From: Thermothelomyces thermophilus ATCC 42464
Taxonomy: Eukaryota; Ascomycota; Sordariomycetes; Sordariales; Chaetomiaceae
Direction of reading: 5' to 3'
Length of the DNA: 64,000 bases
Assembly (NCBI RefSeq): GCF_000226095.1
Contig: NC_016478.1
Location: forward strand, 1,664,001 to 1,728,000
The position numbers and the translations under genes were made by a program. Positions 12,409 to 22,845 of this stretch are shown here, piece by piece. Under the pieces are notes generated by a model. The model was not told the origin of the DNA, searched no databases, and was given only the letters and a program-made list of their open reading frames with translations. Positions within the stretch are counted from its first letter, which is position 1. Each line of letters starts with the position of its first letter.

Positions 12409-12720
12409 GACCGCTCTCATACCCGAGTTCTCCTCCCCGTTGACCACAAAGGATGCGGAGCTATCGTACAGGCATCCTTGGTAGCTCGGTACCTCGGTTG
12501 TGCTGTATACGACAAGCCTGAAGACCCAAGGCAGATCGATGAATACCGGAAGAATGGGCTACCTCTCTCTCCCAGCCGCCCGGTAGGTAGCAACTTGCAT
12601 TCGCCGCCACTCATAACGCTGGGTTTCGTGAATGGGTAAGACCTTGCGCAATTCCGTAGCGCCTGCGGAGGAAGTCGTGTCTTGAGACCAACAGCTATAG
12701 CTCAGTTTTACGTCCCATCT
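11886..12720. other. Intergenic between two 3' ends, with CT microsatellite
   Basis: This lies between the stop codons of the convergent CHY/RING and MZT1 genes. A (CT)20 tract spans 12366-12405. Apart from 3'-UTR sequence I see no gene. Confidence 0.6.
12366..12405. repeat. (CT)n microsatellite
   Basis: About 20 uninterrupted CT units in the intergenic region. Confidence 0.95.
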
Positions 12721-13261
12721 TCACCGCCGCCGCGTTGCTGCCGCTGCTGCCGCTGCTGCAGATTCGAGCTGAGCCTGTTGGCCCTGCTTGCGCAGCTCCT
12801 TGATGACATTCTAGGATGCAACGTGTTTAGTACGAGGCCGTGCCGTCTCTGTCTGTGAAGGAAAGCTTTTTTTTTTTTTTTTGCATTTGCGCACATCGGA
12901 GGGAACGGTGACAGGGAAAGGGTTTGGGAAAGAGGGTTTGGCAATGATGATGGGCGAACACGGATCACTGTCCGGGGGGTAAGGTACATAGAACACCTAC
13001 TGCTAGAGCCTCGGGACTCACCCCGTTCTCGATCATGGAGATGCAGATGGAGAGGGTCCGGCGGTCGAGATGGCAGTTCTGTTTCATTGGTTATTTTCTC
13101 CGGTGTCAGTCTATTTTATTTCTTTTTCTTTCTCGCATTATCCCGAGGGAGACAGGGTATGAGGGGATTCTCCGACTGACCAGGATGGTTGCTATCTCAT
13201 GCAAAATATCGACTGCCTGCTGCGCAGCAGCTTGCTTCTCAGCCCGTTCGGTGGATGGCAT
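12721..13261 (-). CDS. mzt1: Mitotic-spindle organizing protein 1 (MOZART1)
   Basis: Three short exons on the minus strand: 13261-13181, 13078-13001 and 12810-12721, giving 82 aa, the usual size of this family. Exon 1 reads [20 protein letters not shown] and on to HEIATIL. Exon 2 holds [19 protein letters not shown] and ends in EALA. Exon 3 opens with [10 protein letters not shown] and ends in an Ala-rich tail with RRR. The LD..TLSIC....E.G..PEALA.VIKELR pattern is diagnostic of MOZART1, which recruits gamma-tubulin ring complexes to spindle poles through the GCP N-termini. Introns are 102 bases (CTGAC branch) and 190 bases (CTAAA branch, gene-strand poly-A tract); all joins are phase 0. No single exon is longer than 90 bases, so a plain open-frame scan misses this gene. 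Its neighbour on the same strand is SPC25. Confidence 0.93.
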
Positions 13262-13668
13262 ATTTTTTTTTTGTCCTGGTAACCGCCGTGCTGGGTTGGA
13301 GAAGCGGGCGGAGGTGCTTTTAGGAAGTCGAGGACGCGTTGTGATGCGTGATGCGCGCCGGTGTTTTAATTGGCAGGGCGTCACGAGACGAGACGTCGGG
13401 CTGCGGGCGCCAGAGCGGACAAGCACAAGCAAAACTTTGGAAGTACATACATACGGACGTACTGTACACTGATATCGACCACGGAGGACACATTCGTGAA
13501 ATCAGCAAGCTTGTCCAAGAGGTATTCAATGCAAAATTCGTTCTGCTAGTTACAAGTTGTTAATAAGCCCCTCACTCCTTTAACGCCAAGCCCATCCAAC
13601 ATTGGTACCATGTCATGAATCGTAAACAACGTAAACAACGTAAACATGCAACGTCCCCCTCCCCTGGT
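13262..13668. promoter_or_regulatory. MZT1 upstream region / SPC25 3' region
   Basis: 407 bases between the SPC25 stop and the MZT1 start, both on the minus strand. A nine-base unit CGTAAACAA occurs three times in tandem at 13620-13646, close to the SPC25 stop. A T8 tract sits just upstream of the MZT1 ATG (as A8 in the leader). No other gene is seen. Confidence 0.5.
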
Positions 13669-14528
13669 TTAAGACCGCATGGCTTCGACAAACAACTCCC
13701 TCATCCCTTTCAACAGCGTCACCAGCTCCCTCGTCTCGTTGACCCGCTCCAGAACGCGCTCGACTTTCTCCCTCTCCAGCTTGGGCCTGCAGTGCCGCAC
13801 GTCGTAGTCCCGACTGCCCGTGCACAGCTCGAACCAGGCCTCGCGTTCCCAGTTCTTCTCGTCCAGGTGGGTAAAGACAAACTTGAGCCGGTCCTCGGCG
13901 CCGGCGCCCTCGATGCGCATGCACAGGTTCGTCACCCAGAAGTCGAGCTCGGGCACGTTGAAGCGCGCCTGCGCCTCGAGCTGCGCCTGGTGCGCCCGCT
14001 GCGCGGCCAGGCGCGCGTCGATCTCCCGCTGCGTCGCCGCGATCTGCTCCTTGAGCGCGTCCCGCGCCGCCGCCTGCCGGTCGCGCTGGGCCGTCAGCTG
14101 CGCGATGGCGCTCTGCATCTCGCGCTTCTCGGCCGCTTCCTTGGCTATCGTCTGCTGGTAGCTGTTGGTCTTGAGCTGGAGGATCTCAATGTCCTTCTTC
14201 TTCATGCGCTGGTCCTCTGTGGAAAGATTTAAAGAGTTAGCCAAAGAAAAAGAGAGAGATAGTGTGTGTGTGTGTGTTTGTCATAGAGAAAGACAAAGAG
14301 AGTCTTCGTGCCTTGTAGCTCGGCCACGTTCATGTGGAACTGGTTGCGCTCTTCTAACACGCGCTTGCGCCCTTGCTCAATGAAAGCGTCAAACTTGGCA
14401 GTGAACTTGGCCATGCGGTCGCGCAGCTCGTCAAAACCGAAGTTGATGTTGGGCAGGGTATCGGCGAGGGAGGGCCCGCCGATGGGCGGTCGGCTGGTCG
14501 ACAACGAGGGCTCGAATGCCGACGACAT
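13669..14528 (-). CDS. spc25: Kinetochore protein Spc25 (Ndc80 complex)
   Basis: Exons 14528-14312 and 14216-13669 give 254 aa. The protein has an N-terminal region with FGFDELRDRMAKFTAKFD, a long central coiled coil (about residues 60-155, KKKDIEILQLK to LEAQARFN), then the globular C-terminal RWD-like domain (FWVTNLCMRIEGAG, LKFVFTHLDEKNWEREAWFE) that binds Spc24. It is part of the Ndc80 complex linking kinetochores to microtubules. The intron (14311-14217, 95 bases, CTAAC branch, CAG acceptor) begins with GC, not GT: the donor reads CAAG/GCACGA. Joining there gives the expected AELQ-EDQRMKKK; no nearby GT donor keeps the frame. I chose the ATG at 14528 (MSSAFEPSL); an in-frame ATG seven codons upstream is possible. 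Confidence 0.93.
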
Positions 14529-15195
14529 CGTCGAGGTTTGGTATTCCAAGATCTTGGCTATATTGTGTTTTGTCGTTGGCCCGTTGGCCCTGTTGTTGTT
14601 TTGGAAGATAACGTTTCAAGGTCTGGTCTTTCTGGGCGCTATCGGGAGCTGGCCGTGCGGATGCGGATGGGATTTTGAGACGGATAGCTTGCAGTTGACG
14701 ATGCGCAGTTGCAGGCATTTTGGTTGTTTTGTCTCTTGCCCTCTTCAGCGGGTTTCCAGGACATCGCCTGCCAAGACCGGGCGGGGCCTCTGCCGTGTGC
14801 GCAATACTATTGGCCGCCGCTCTTCATGACCCACTAAAAAGTTCCCCTACAGCTCGCGCTTCTGGGCTCTGACGTAGGGAAATCTTCGACCGGCAACTGG
14901 AACTAGTGCATTTCCCGTATTTGTCCAGCCGAGTCTGTCTACTCGTCCACTTCACTTAAATTGATTCCCTTTTTATATCTCCTTATACGTCTGCGTGCCA
15001 GTCTGGTTCTTCTTGTTTCGTATTATTTTGTTATTACCCTCAATGTTGCGTACCGCACTTGACGCAACGCTCTCAGGCCAACCAGAATCTCAGCTCGGTC
15101 TGATCAAACGGACAAAACGTGCAGCTTGCATCGCAGATCAGGGAGAATGATCCCGTTGTCCTCGCTCCTCCGGTCTCTCATCACGATAGATCCGA
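14529..15195. promoter_or_regulatory. Shared divergent promoter region of SPC25 and RRN6
   Basis: 667 bases between two divergent start codons. It is CT-rich with an AT-rich block around 14950-15040. No gene is seen. Confidence 0.5.
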
Positions 15196-18100
15196 ATGGG
15201 TGACAGGCGAAACGCCGTCCCGCCCTCCCGAGCCAAGGCTCGTCGGGTGCCTGCGGACGGCATCATCGGACGCTTGACGTACATCCCAGCTCAAGGCGAT
15301 GAGGGCATCGGCCAGATACGGAGGAACCGAGCCAAGGACGAGAGTGAGTGCGAGAGACGAACTTCCACATCTCCCTCTCCCCTCTGTGCTGACCGGCAAT
15401 AGCCCCTCGCTTTAAGCAAGTAACGCCGTTTTCGCAATGGTGCGCTCCGTCGAGAACTACGACGTCCCAGCCCAGCGACATGCGGCCCTCCCAGGTTGCA
15501 AGGTCTCAGAAGTACTGGCTCTTAGAGCACTTCCCTGAGGCGTCTGTTGGCAGCGAGGACGTGGAGTCGCTGTTGCTGCAGGAAATTGCAACCGCCCAGA
15601 CAACGCAGCAGCCAGCACTGGTCGATACGGTCTCCTTGTTCTCCGTTGGAGAAGCGACCGATTTGAGAGATAGCAACTCGACCAGGGGTCATCCAGTGCT
15701 TGCTGTTGCCTCCGGGGTCTCGGGCAATGTGATACGGCTGATCAGCCTCGGCCGCGAAGAGTGGTCCTGGACCGAGGCAGACCTCAAGGTCCGTGTCCAC
15801 ATCGCCGACCCCAAGCTGGAGGGTGAGTGGTTGCATGGTGGCGGCCCGATCTCGCTCGTCAGATTCGCCATCGACCTGAGAAAATACGACCCCATTAGAT
15901 GGCTTCTCGTCTCAAACGGGGCGTCCATCACTGTTTACGAGCCTGAATTGCGCCCGATACCCATGCCGGCTGCCACGGACCCGGGGCGGCTTCCTGGCCG
16001 GCCGCTTCCTAGCCAGCTGTTTGGTAATCCGCTCTTCGCGATACCTTGTGATCGCACCGGAGGAAGCCTGCAGGCCGACGTTTGCTTTGCTCGGCATCCC
16101 GACGCGGACACTCCTCAGCTAGCCATCATTGACCAAGCAGGGTACTGGAGTCTGTGGGATGTCACGGGCCGCCGACACAGACGGCCGAAGGCCTTGACGC
16201 CGGTCATGAAAATGTGCGGCAACATCGTCTCGGGATTTATTCCAAAGTTACCTTCCAACTCCATGGCAAACACGCAGCCACATCAGTTACTGTGGCTGTC
16301 CTTGGGTCAGAATATTTCCAAGTCTTCTCGGCGCTCAGTGAGCCGCACGAGAAGTCCACCCGAGCGCTCCCGCACGTCTGCCGATCCAGAGCCGCAGCCG
16401 TCAAGACGAATACTGCTATTGCGCAGCCAAAGTGCTCTGCATTTTTTCGACCTGTCTACCAGGAAAATGTACCCCGTCTCGAGTCTAGTGTCGCAGAAGC
16501 AAAAGCATCGGATTCTGGGTGTAGCACCCTCGTGCCTGGATCCCGGCCAGGTGTTTATACTCACCAGCACCTCCCTGTTCTGGGCGGTTGTAAAGGAGGA
16601 CAAAAACGACACGCTTACCCTCGACATTCTCGCCTCCTGCCCTCACCAAAAGGATGTTAACGACCAGACCCTGCGCCTGGACGTCTCACCCGCTACTTAC
16701 ATCAACAACTTCATGGCCTGCTTTGTGTGTGTCCGCTCTGCCATGGACACCGAAATGACCATCTTCTGGTTCATCAGTCCAGAGCCGGGCACGCCCATTC
16801 GGTATCACCGGGACCTCATAACGCTCAACAGCCCAGTCAACTTTGTGGGCCTCGGCATCCTCCCGGCCGCCCGTCGGATGGGTGCTGAGCCGACGTCGGC
16901 GGCGGGCCGAGCGATGCGGAGTGCGCGGCTGCGGTTCTTCCAGCTACTTACTCTCGGTCAGGAGCTAGAGGTGCACTGCGCGCTGTGCGCATGGTCGGAT
17001 GATGCCGACGTGTCCGTGCCGCTGCCTGACAGGAGAGAGACGCTCGGAGACGGTGTCAATCGGCGCTTGAAACTGCTGCAGACTCTGACGGACGCGTTTG
17101 CAGTGCCGGATGAATTTGACGAGCGTGCCGTGTCCGGGAAGAAGGAGCTTGAAGGGTTAGCGGTGACGGGGCTGAAGGGGGGCATTGAGCAGCGTGTTGA
17201 CTTTGGCCTTGTTGCGCAGCGCTTGGTTGCGGGAGAGCCAATGGCAGGAGGCGGGGACGAAGAAATGCTTGAGGATGGCGTTGATTTCGGATTTATCGGC
17301 GAGGCGGTCGAGCAAAAGAAGAAGGATGACTACATGCCGCGGCATTCACTGTACGTGTTCTAATCTTGGGGAACTTTCTTTCTCTGGGTCAGCTAACAAT
17401 CTCAACAGGCTTGATCTGGTCACCTCCCAACGGCCGAGGGGCGAACTTCTTGAGCTGGCCCGCGAGTGGGACGCCCAGCAGGAAGCACTACATCGACGCG
17501 CGGGCGAATGGCTCTTTCTCCCAGAAGCTCGCCGTCCATTCATCGATTTCGGCCCTGACGACCTCGTGGGGAGACTGCAAGATTTGTTTGTCGACTCCTC
17601 GCCTAGCCAAGATGCTTCCCTTCGACACCGGGAGGAAGTACTTCGGAACATGGCGGCAGAGATGTTTCTTACCAGCATAGGCGTCTCGGCCGTACCTCCA
17701 TCATGGACGACCCAGGAAAACCAACTGTCGAGCTCGCTACCTTTCCCAAGCTCGCCGAGTATCATGCCCTCCCGCCCTTCACTATCCAGCCCGCACAAAT
17801 CAAAGGGCAAAGCGACACCCGAGCAGAAGCAAGGCGACGCCGTAGCCCTCCGCCTGCGCAAGTACGCCACGCTCGACACATCCCCAACGCTGAACGGCGA
17901 ACCCGCCCTCGCCCTCTCCCGCTGGGAGCTTGGCGCCGATCCGGACGACATCAGCTGGAAACCAGGCCAAGACCTTGAGGCCGAGGACGCCATCAACCGG
18001 CGTCGGCGCAAGATAGAGGCGCGCCGGCGAAAAGCCGAGCGGCTCTCGCAGCGGATTTTTGGCGACGATTCCCTGCTGATGGAACGATCATCCCAGTCAT

Positions 18101-18513
18101 TCGGCGCCCCGGGGACGCAGCAGCCGCCGACGATTCTCTCGACCGGAGCGAGCAGCGGCAGCCAGGAGCAGCGGCAGAGTTTGAGCCAGAGCCAGCAGAC
18201 ACCGAGGCCGAAACTGGCGTGGGGCTTTTCGTCACAACAGCAGCAGCACGTGGGAGCGTTTGGGTCGCCGAGGGTGTTTGCCGGTTCGCCATTGAGGAAA
18301 GAGTACCGACGGGACTCGGGGATGATAAAAGTAGGAGGGATTCACTCTTCGCAGTCGCAGTCGCAGTCGCAGTCTCAGGGTACTCCGTCGCAACCCAGAT
18401 CACAAGTGATGCCGGGCTTGTTTGGCGGGCGGCCGTCATTCTCGCCGTTCAAGAAGAGCCCGTTGAAGAAGGGGAAACGGAAGAGCGAGGTGCGCCTAAG
18501 CGGGTTTAGATAG
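15196..18513 (+). CDS. rrn6: RNA polymerase I transcription initiation factor Rrn6
   Basis: Exons 15196-15343, 15403-17350 and 17409-18513 give 1066 aa. Exon 1 carries the N-terminal block IIGRLTYIPAQGDEGIGQI, typical of fungal RRN6. The middle exon holds the WD/beta-propeller-like body (WLLVSNGASITVYEPELRP, WSLWDVTGR). The last exon has the helical part with LSRWELGADPDDISW, a hallmark of the family. The tail is Ser/Gln-rich with a QS repeat and ends in lysine-rich KKSPLKKGKRKSEVRLSGF. Rrn6 belongs to the core factor (with Rrn7 and Rrn11) that places RNA polymerase I on the rDNA promoter in the nucleolus. Introns are 59 and 58 bases with CTGAC and CTAAC branch sites. A strong hairpin lies 56 bases after the stop codon. 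Confidence 0.9.
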
Positions 18514-19000
18514 CTAGCAGCGGGTGAAGAGAGAAGAAGAAGAAGAAGGGGTGGGGTTGTGCAAGTGTGCGACTGTTGAAGCAACAGTCGCATTGACTTT
18601 ATTTGACGTTATTTCGATTGTCAGGTTCGAGACAGATTTGATTCCTTCCAGTCGATATTTTGTTATCAAGCTGAACAACACACTTTCTCAGAGGGTTGTT
18701 GTGAGGCCTGTCTGTAGCCATCATCCACCTGCCAAAATTTTGTTAGTGTTGTTTGGCTGAGTTGCATACAAAGTACGGAGTGCTCCGTACTTACGATAGA
18801 TCCCCGTAACCCTATTGTGAAACCGGATTCGTCACTTGAACCTTTCGAGTCTAAGACCACCCCTCAGCAAGTTACAACTTACAACCGACGTACCAAAACA
18901 ACCTTCGCTGCCATCTTTGACTTGCCAAGATATTCTTCCGAGTATAGACGGTTAAAATACGGAGAAAAGGAAAAGAAAATAAATTACTAAATATAAAAGG
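18514..19000. promoter_or_regulatory. RRN6 3' region and PITH gene promoter
   Basis: 487 bases. It holds the 3' hairpin of RRN6 (18569-18591) and a second inverted repeat at 18771-18792 with arms AAGTACGGAG and CTCCGTACTT, a member of the TACGGAG palindrome family. The 60 bases before the PITH start are A-rich. Confidence 0.55.
18569..18591 (+). terminator. 3'-UTR hairpin after RRN6
   Basis: Arms GCGACTGTTG and CAACAGTCGC pair perfectly over an AAG loop, 10 base pairs, 56 bases past the stop codon. The loop resembles that of the hairpin after the TDP2-like gene. Confidence 0.5.
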
Positions 19001-19932
19001 ATGTCTCACCACTGTCACGATGAGCACTCTCACTCACATGGCGGAGACGGGGGACATGACCACGGCGAGCACGACCACTCGGACGACATCACGCCGGCGC
19101 TACAGTTCTCGCTCTACCAGCATATTGACTTTGACGGGATCACGGCGCTCAACGAGGCCGAATACGGGTCGGCCAAGGCGATCGTCAAGAAGACGTGGGC
19201 GGAGCGGCTGTCTGTGGAGCCGGAGCTGGCGAGCGACGTGGACGAGCAGCTTCTCGTGAACGTGCCGTATGTTATTTTTTTTTGTTTCGTCTGTTCCATT
19301 TTCTGCTTCTCCTTTTCTCTTTTTCCTCCCTACAGAAAAAAACAAACAAACAAACAAACCGCTCGTGTTTCGTAGGATGATCACAGCTGATAACAGAGAT
19401 CAAATCAGATTCACGGGGCAGGTGAAGCTGCATTCGATCCTGATCCGCACCTCCGACTCGGACTCGGCGCCCAAGACGCTCAAGGTCATCATCAACCGGG
19501 ACGATGTGGACTTTGGCGTGGCCGAGGAGACGAGCGGAACGCAGGAGTTTGAGCTGAGTCGGACAGGGGAGGTGCAGGAGTTGCCAGTCGTAAGTATTCT
19601 TTTTTTTTTTTTTTCCTTTTTTTCCCCTTTGACCCCATTCTTTTCTGTTTCCTGTTCCCTGGCACAGAGGAATGCTGACTGGCTGGCAGCGCCGGGCGCG
19701 GTTCAACGCGGTCCGCCGGCTGACGCTCTTCTTCCCGGACAACTTCGGCGACGGCGAGGAGGACGTCACGCGGATCTCGTATCTCGGTTTCAAGGGGGAG
19801 TGGATGCAGCTTGGCCGGGCACCGGCAAACATCCTCTACGAGGCGGCGGCGAACCCGGGAGATCACAAGATCAAGGGGACGAGCGTGAACCAGATGGGGA
19901 GCGGGATCGGCGGGCGGGGCCCGGGAGTGTGA
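19001..19932 (+). CDS. PITH (DUF1000) domain protein, PITHD1-like
   Basis: Exons 19001-19266, 19376-19589 and 19690-19932 give 240 aa. After a His-rich start (residues 3-27 with HHCHDEHSHSHGG and HDHGEHDHS, about ten His) comes a complete PITH domain: LYQHIDFDGITALNE, FTGQVKLHSILIRTSDS, KVIINRDDVDFG, LTLFFPDNFGDGEEDVTRIS and YLGFKGEW. PITH is the C-terminal domain of thioredoxin-like TXNL1, which contacts the proteasome; stand-alone PITHD1 proteins are cytosolic and poorly understood. Introns are 109 and 100 bases; the second uses the CAG at 19687-19689 after a CTGAC branch, since the earlier ACAG would leave the domain frame. The gene is convergent with the CCDC25 homologue, with 118 bases between the stop codons. 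The His cluster might bind metal (inference). Confidence 0.9.
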
Positions 19933-20050
19933 TGGGAGGCATGACACGAAAGATAGAAGAAAAAGGGTCTTCGTGATGTCGTTTGTCCATGGTGATTGCT
20001 TGTTCTTTTAATTTTTTTTTTTTTCCCTTTGGCAGGAGACAGCTTTACGA

Positions 20051-21061
20051 CTACATGAAATCCTCCTCCCAGTTCTCGTCTCGGTTCTGGTTGCTTGCCG
20101 CTTCCATATTTTCCTCGGTGAAGAGGTCATCATATGCGTGCTCCTTTTGCCACTTCTTCTCCTGGCGCTCCTTGGCGATGCGGGCCTCCTCTTTTTTCTG
20201 ACAGGTTCGTTAGTTAATAAAGCCCAACAGGGTCATGACAGATACAGCGATACCTACCCTCGCCAGTTGTGCCGCTTGGTCTTTCTTGCGCAGCTCTCGC
20301 AGATGGTCGTCCTTCTCCTGCTTCAGGTCGGGGAACTTTTCCACTTTGGTCTTGTTGAGCCTGTTGATGATGGGGTTCTCCCGTTGGGGAACAAGTATCC
20401 TCTTGACCTGCCCTAAGAGTCAGCATGTTCCTTTCTTCTTCCTCTTCCTCTTCTTCTTCTTCAAAGTTGGGATTTGCTGACCTTCTTGTGGTCCTTGAAG
20501 CTGACCTGGCCCACGGCCATGCTGCCGTCCTTCTTAAGGTTAGACCAAGGGGTGTAGATGACGGTGATGTTGTCCTTTTTGTTTCCTGAGGCGGTCAGTG
20601 GGAGCGTAACGACTAGTCGGCTCGGAGGTGACCTACCCTCGATCGAGTTGGCCTTTGTTAGCTGCGCCAGGTCGGTGAGCAGCTCGCTCGGGATATTGTC
20701 CCACGACTGGCCCTCCCGCAGGCGCAGGTAGATGTGAGCGCTGGACAACTTGTCGACGTGGAACTGCGGCGAGAATGAGCATCATCACAGGCCCAGCGGC
20801 TAGACCCAAGGCCTCATCATACCCTGGAAAGAGTAAGAAGCCGACCGACTCGATCATGGACCTTACTCAAACATAACTCACCAGACATCCTCCTCCCAGC
20901 CATGCTTGATCAAATCCTCGTCTGCAGATGCGATGACGCCCGGTGTCAGAACAAGTTCCTGCAGAGAACGGTAACTACGCCCACTCACTCTCAAACTTGT
21001 CCTTGCCGACGTAGATGAAGGCCGGGGGGTCGACGACGTTGGAGGTGAAGTAGTAGACCAT
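20051..21061 (-). CDS. CCDC25 homologue (NFACT-R/DUF814 domain) with a one-nucleotide exon
   Basis: Exons on the minus strand: 21061-20989, 20921-20882, 20823 (one base), 20763-20637, 20585-20482, 20407-20258 and 20197-20051, giving 213 aa against 208 in human CCDC25. The protein starts MVYYFTS, then [65 protein letters not shown], and a charged coiled-coil tail ending ENWEEDFM. All are conserved CCDC25 blocks. Human CCDC25 has been reported as a membrane DNA sensor; the fungal role is unknown, and NFACT-R domains are linked to ribosome quality control. Joining W to F needs a single G between two canonical introns (20881-20824, 58 bases, GTGAGT...CAG; and 20822-20764, 59 bases, GTATGA...CAG). 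The other introns are 67, 51, 74 and 60 bases. Confidence 0.9.
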
Positions 21062-21666
21062 TGTGGCAGATCGGGCGGGCCAGTGAGGAAGGGAGATACG
21101 AGTACGGTAAAATACTGCACGCGGATGCTCGATCTGGAACTGCGTCTATGATTGTGGGTATTTACCCGTCCCGCTTGATAAATTGCTGGTTTGAGTATTT
21201 CACGAAAAGCGCAGGCAACTACTCAAGTTACAGACTGCCCCATAACCCATTAGGTACTTACTCCAAGGCTGAAGGAGGGACAAGCCACGAGAGAGAGGGT
21301 TAGGGATGCAAGCATGCACCGCAGTGCAACGACCGCCAAATGACCGACCGCCTGTAGAAGGGCTCCATTTTTTTGGTCGGGACCGGACCTCTCATTTTTC
21401 TGCCGCGTTGCTCCCTTCCCGACAACATACCATCCGGAAGCGCGACCTCGCCGTCGTCGAGGCTTCGTCCCTTATCACCAATGACATAGCCGCGAACGGT
21501 CTTTTTTTTTGTTTCTTCATTTCCAATTTCGAGACCGGCGACGACTAAATAACACAAACTTCGCAATTGCACCCGCTACCTCACCTCAGTCCCGAGGAAC
21601 AACTCGAATCCAACAGAGAGACACACCAACCAAGTCACACACACACACACACACAACATACACACA
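21062..21666. promoter_or_regulatory. Divergent promoter region of CCDC25 homologue and uL3m gene
   Basis: 605 bases between divergent starts. A (CA)n tract of about 10 units at 21636-21655 lies in the leader of the uL3m gene. No gene is seen. Confidence 0.5.
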
Positions 21667-22845
21667 ATGGCGCCCCGGCTGCCGGCGCGCTGCTGGCAGC
21701 AGCTCGCCCTGCGCCCATCCTCCACCGGCCTCCTCCTCCTCTCCCCTCCCACCGCCACATCCCAACAGCGACAACAACTCGTGCTATCACAACCACCGAC
21801 GTACACGCAGCAGCGGACGGTCAAGACGGGGTGGTCGACGCTGCCCGCGCGCGGGGCCAAGCCGTACCGGTTCAACCAGACGACGTCGGGCCTGCCGGCG
21901 CCGACGACGGGGCCCGCGGCGGCGCTGAGGCGCAAGGAGCGGACGACGCCGGTGCGGGCGGGGGTGCTGGCGATCAAGAAGGGCATGACGGTGTTTATGG
22001 GCCGGCGCGGGGCGCGGATCGCGTGCACGGTGCTGCAGATGGACCGGGTGCAGACGGTGCTCAACAAGACGCGGTCGCGGCACGGGTACTGGGCCGTGCA
22101 GGTGGGCATGGGCGAGCGGCAGCCCGGCAACGTGGGCGCGCCGCTGCTGGGCTACTACGAGGCCAAGGGGATGGCGCCCAAGGAGGTGCTGGCCGAGTTC
22201 CGCGTGCGCGACGAGCGGGGCCTGCTCCCCGTCGGCGTGCAGCTCCAGCCCGACTGGTTCCGGGTCGGCCAGCGGGTGGACGTGCGGGGCTACTCCAAGG
22301 GTAAGGGGTTCGCGGGCGGCATGAAGCGGCACGGGTTCGCCGGGCAGGAGGCCAGCCACGGCAACTCCAAGAACCACCGGACCATCGGCTCGGTCGGCCC
22401 CAGCCAGGGCAGCGGCTCGAGGGTGCTGCCGGGCAAGAAGATGCCCGGGCGGATGGGCGGCGAGCGCGTGACGGTGCAGAACCTGCCCGTGCTCATGGTG
22501 GACAACGACCTCGGCATCATCGTGGTCAAGGGCTGCGTCGCCGGCCCCAAGGGCGGCGTCGTCCGGGTCCAGGACGCGTGCAAGAAGGACCCGCCCCCGC
22601 AGGAGTTCATCGACAAGACCCGCAAGCTGCTCGAGGAGCGCTTCCCGGACGCCGAGGCCCACCTGCAGGCCGCCCGCCGGCGCCACCTGGAGCTCAAGGC
22701 GGCCAGGCGGGAGAAGAGGATAGCCGAGCTCATGTCCCGGGGCGTCGAGGGGTCCGAGGAGCACGCCGACGCGATCGAGCAGATCCTGGCGGCCGAAGCG
22801 AGTAAGGAGTCTGCGGCTGCGGAACAGGCGCAGGCTTCGTTCTGA
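21667..22845 (+). CDS. MRPL9: Mitochondrial large-subunit ribosomal protein uL3m
   Basis: Single exon, 392 aa. The N-terminal 60 residues are Arg/Gln/Ser-rich with few acidic residues, fitting a mitochondrial presequence. The uL3 core follows: RAGVLAIKKGMTVFMG, HGYWAVQVGMGE, FRVGQRVDVRGYSKGKGFAG, MKRHGFAGQEASHGNSKNHR, GSVGPSQGSGSRVLPGKKM, PGRMGGERVTVQNL and VVKGCVAGPKGG. uL3 sits near the peptidyl transferase centre and starts large-subunit assembly; this copy serves the mitoribosome (yeast name MRPL9). A charged C-terminal extension of about 80 residues runs past the core. GC content is very high, with third positions almost all G or C, and a long reverse-strand open frame here (21787-22935) is only a shadow of that bias. 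Confidence 0.94.
   Translation: MAPRLPARCWQQLALRPSSTGLLLLSPPTATSQQRQQLVLSQPPTYTQQRTVKTGWSTLPARGAKPYRFNQTTSGLPAPTTGPAAALRRKERTTPVRAGVLAIKKGMTVFMGRRGARIACTVLQMDRVQTVLNKTRSRHGYWAVQVGMGERQPGNVGAPLLGYYEAKGMAPKEVLAEFRVRDERGLLPVGVQLQPDWFRVGQRVDVRGYSKGKGFAGGMKRHGFAGQEASHGNSKNHRTIGSVGPSQGSGSRVLPGKKMPGRMGGERVTVQNLPVLMVDNDLGIIVVKGCVAGPKGGVVRVQDACKKDPPPQEFIDKTRKLLEERFPDAEAHLQAARRRHLELKAARREKRIAELMSRGVEGSEEHADAIEQILAAEASKESAAAEQAQASF

Noticed and set aside
20633-20857. Open frame through the two introns of the CCDC25 homologue
   Set aside because: It runs out of frame with the conserved protein and is mostly intron sequence.
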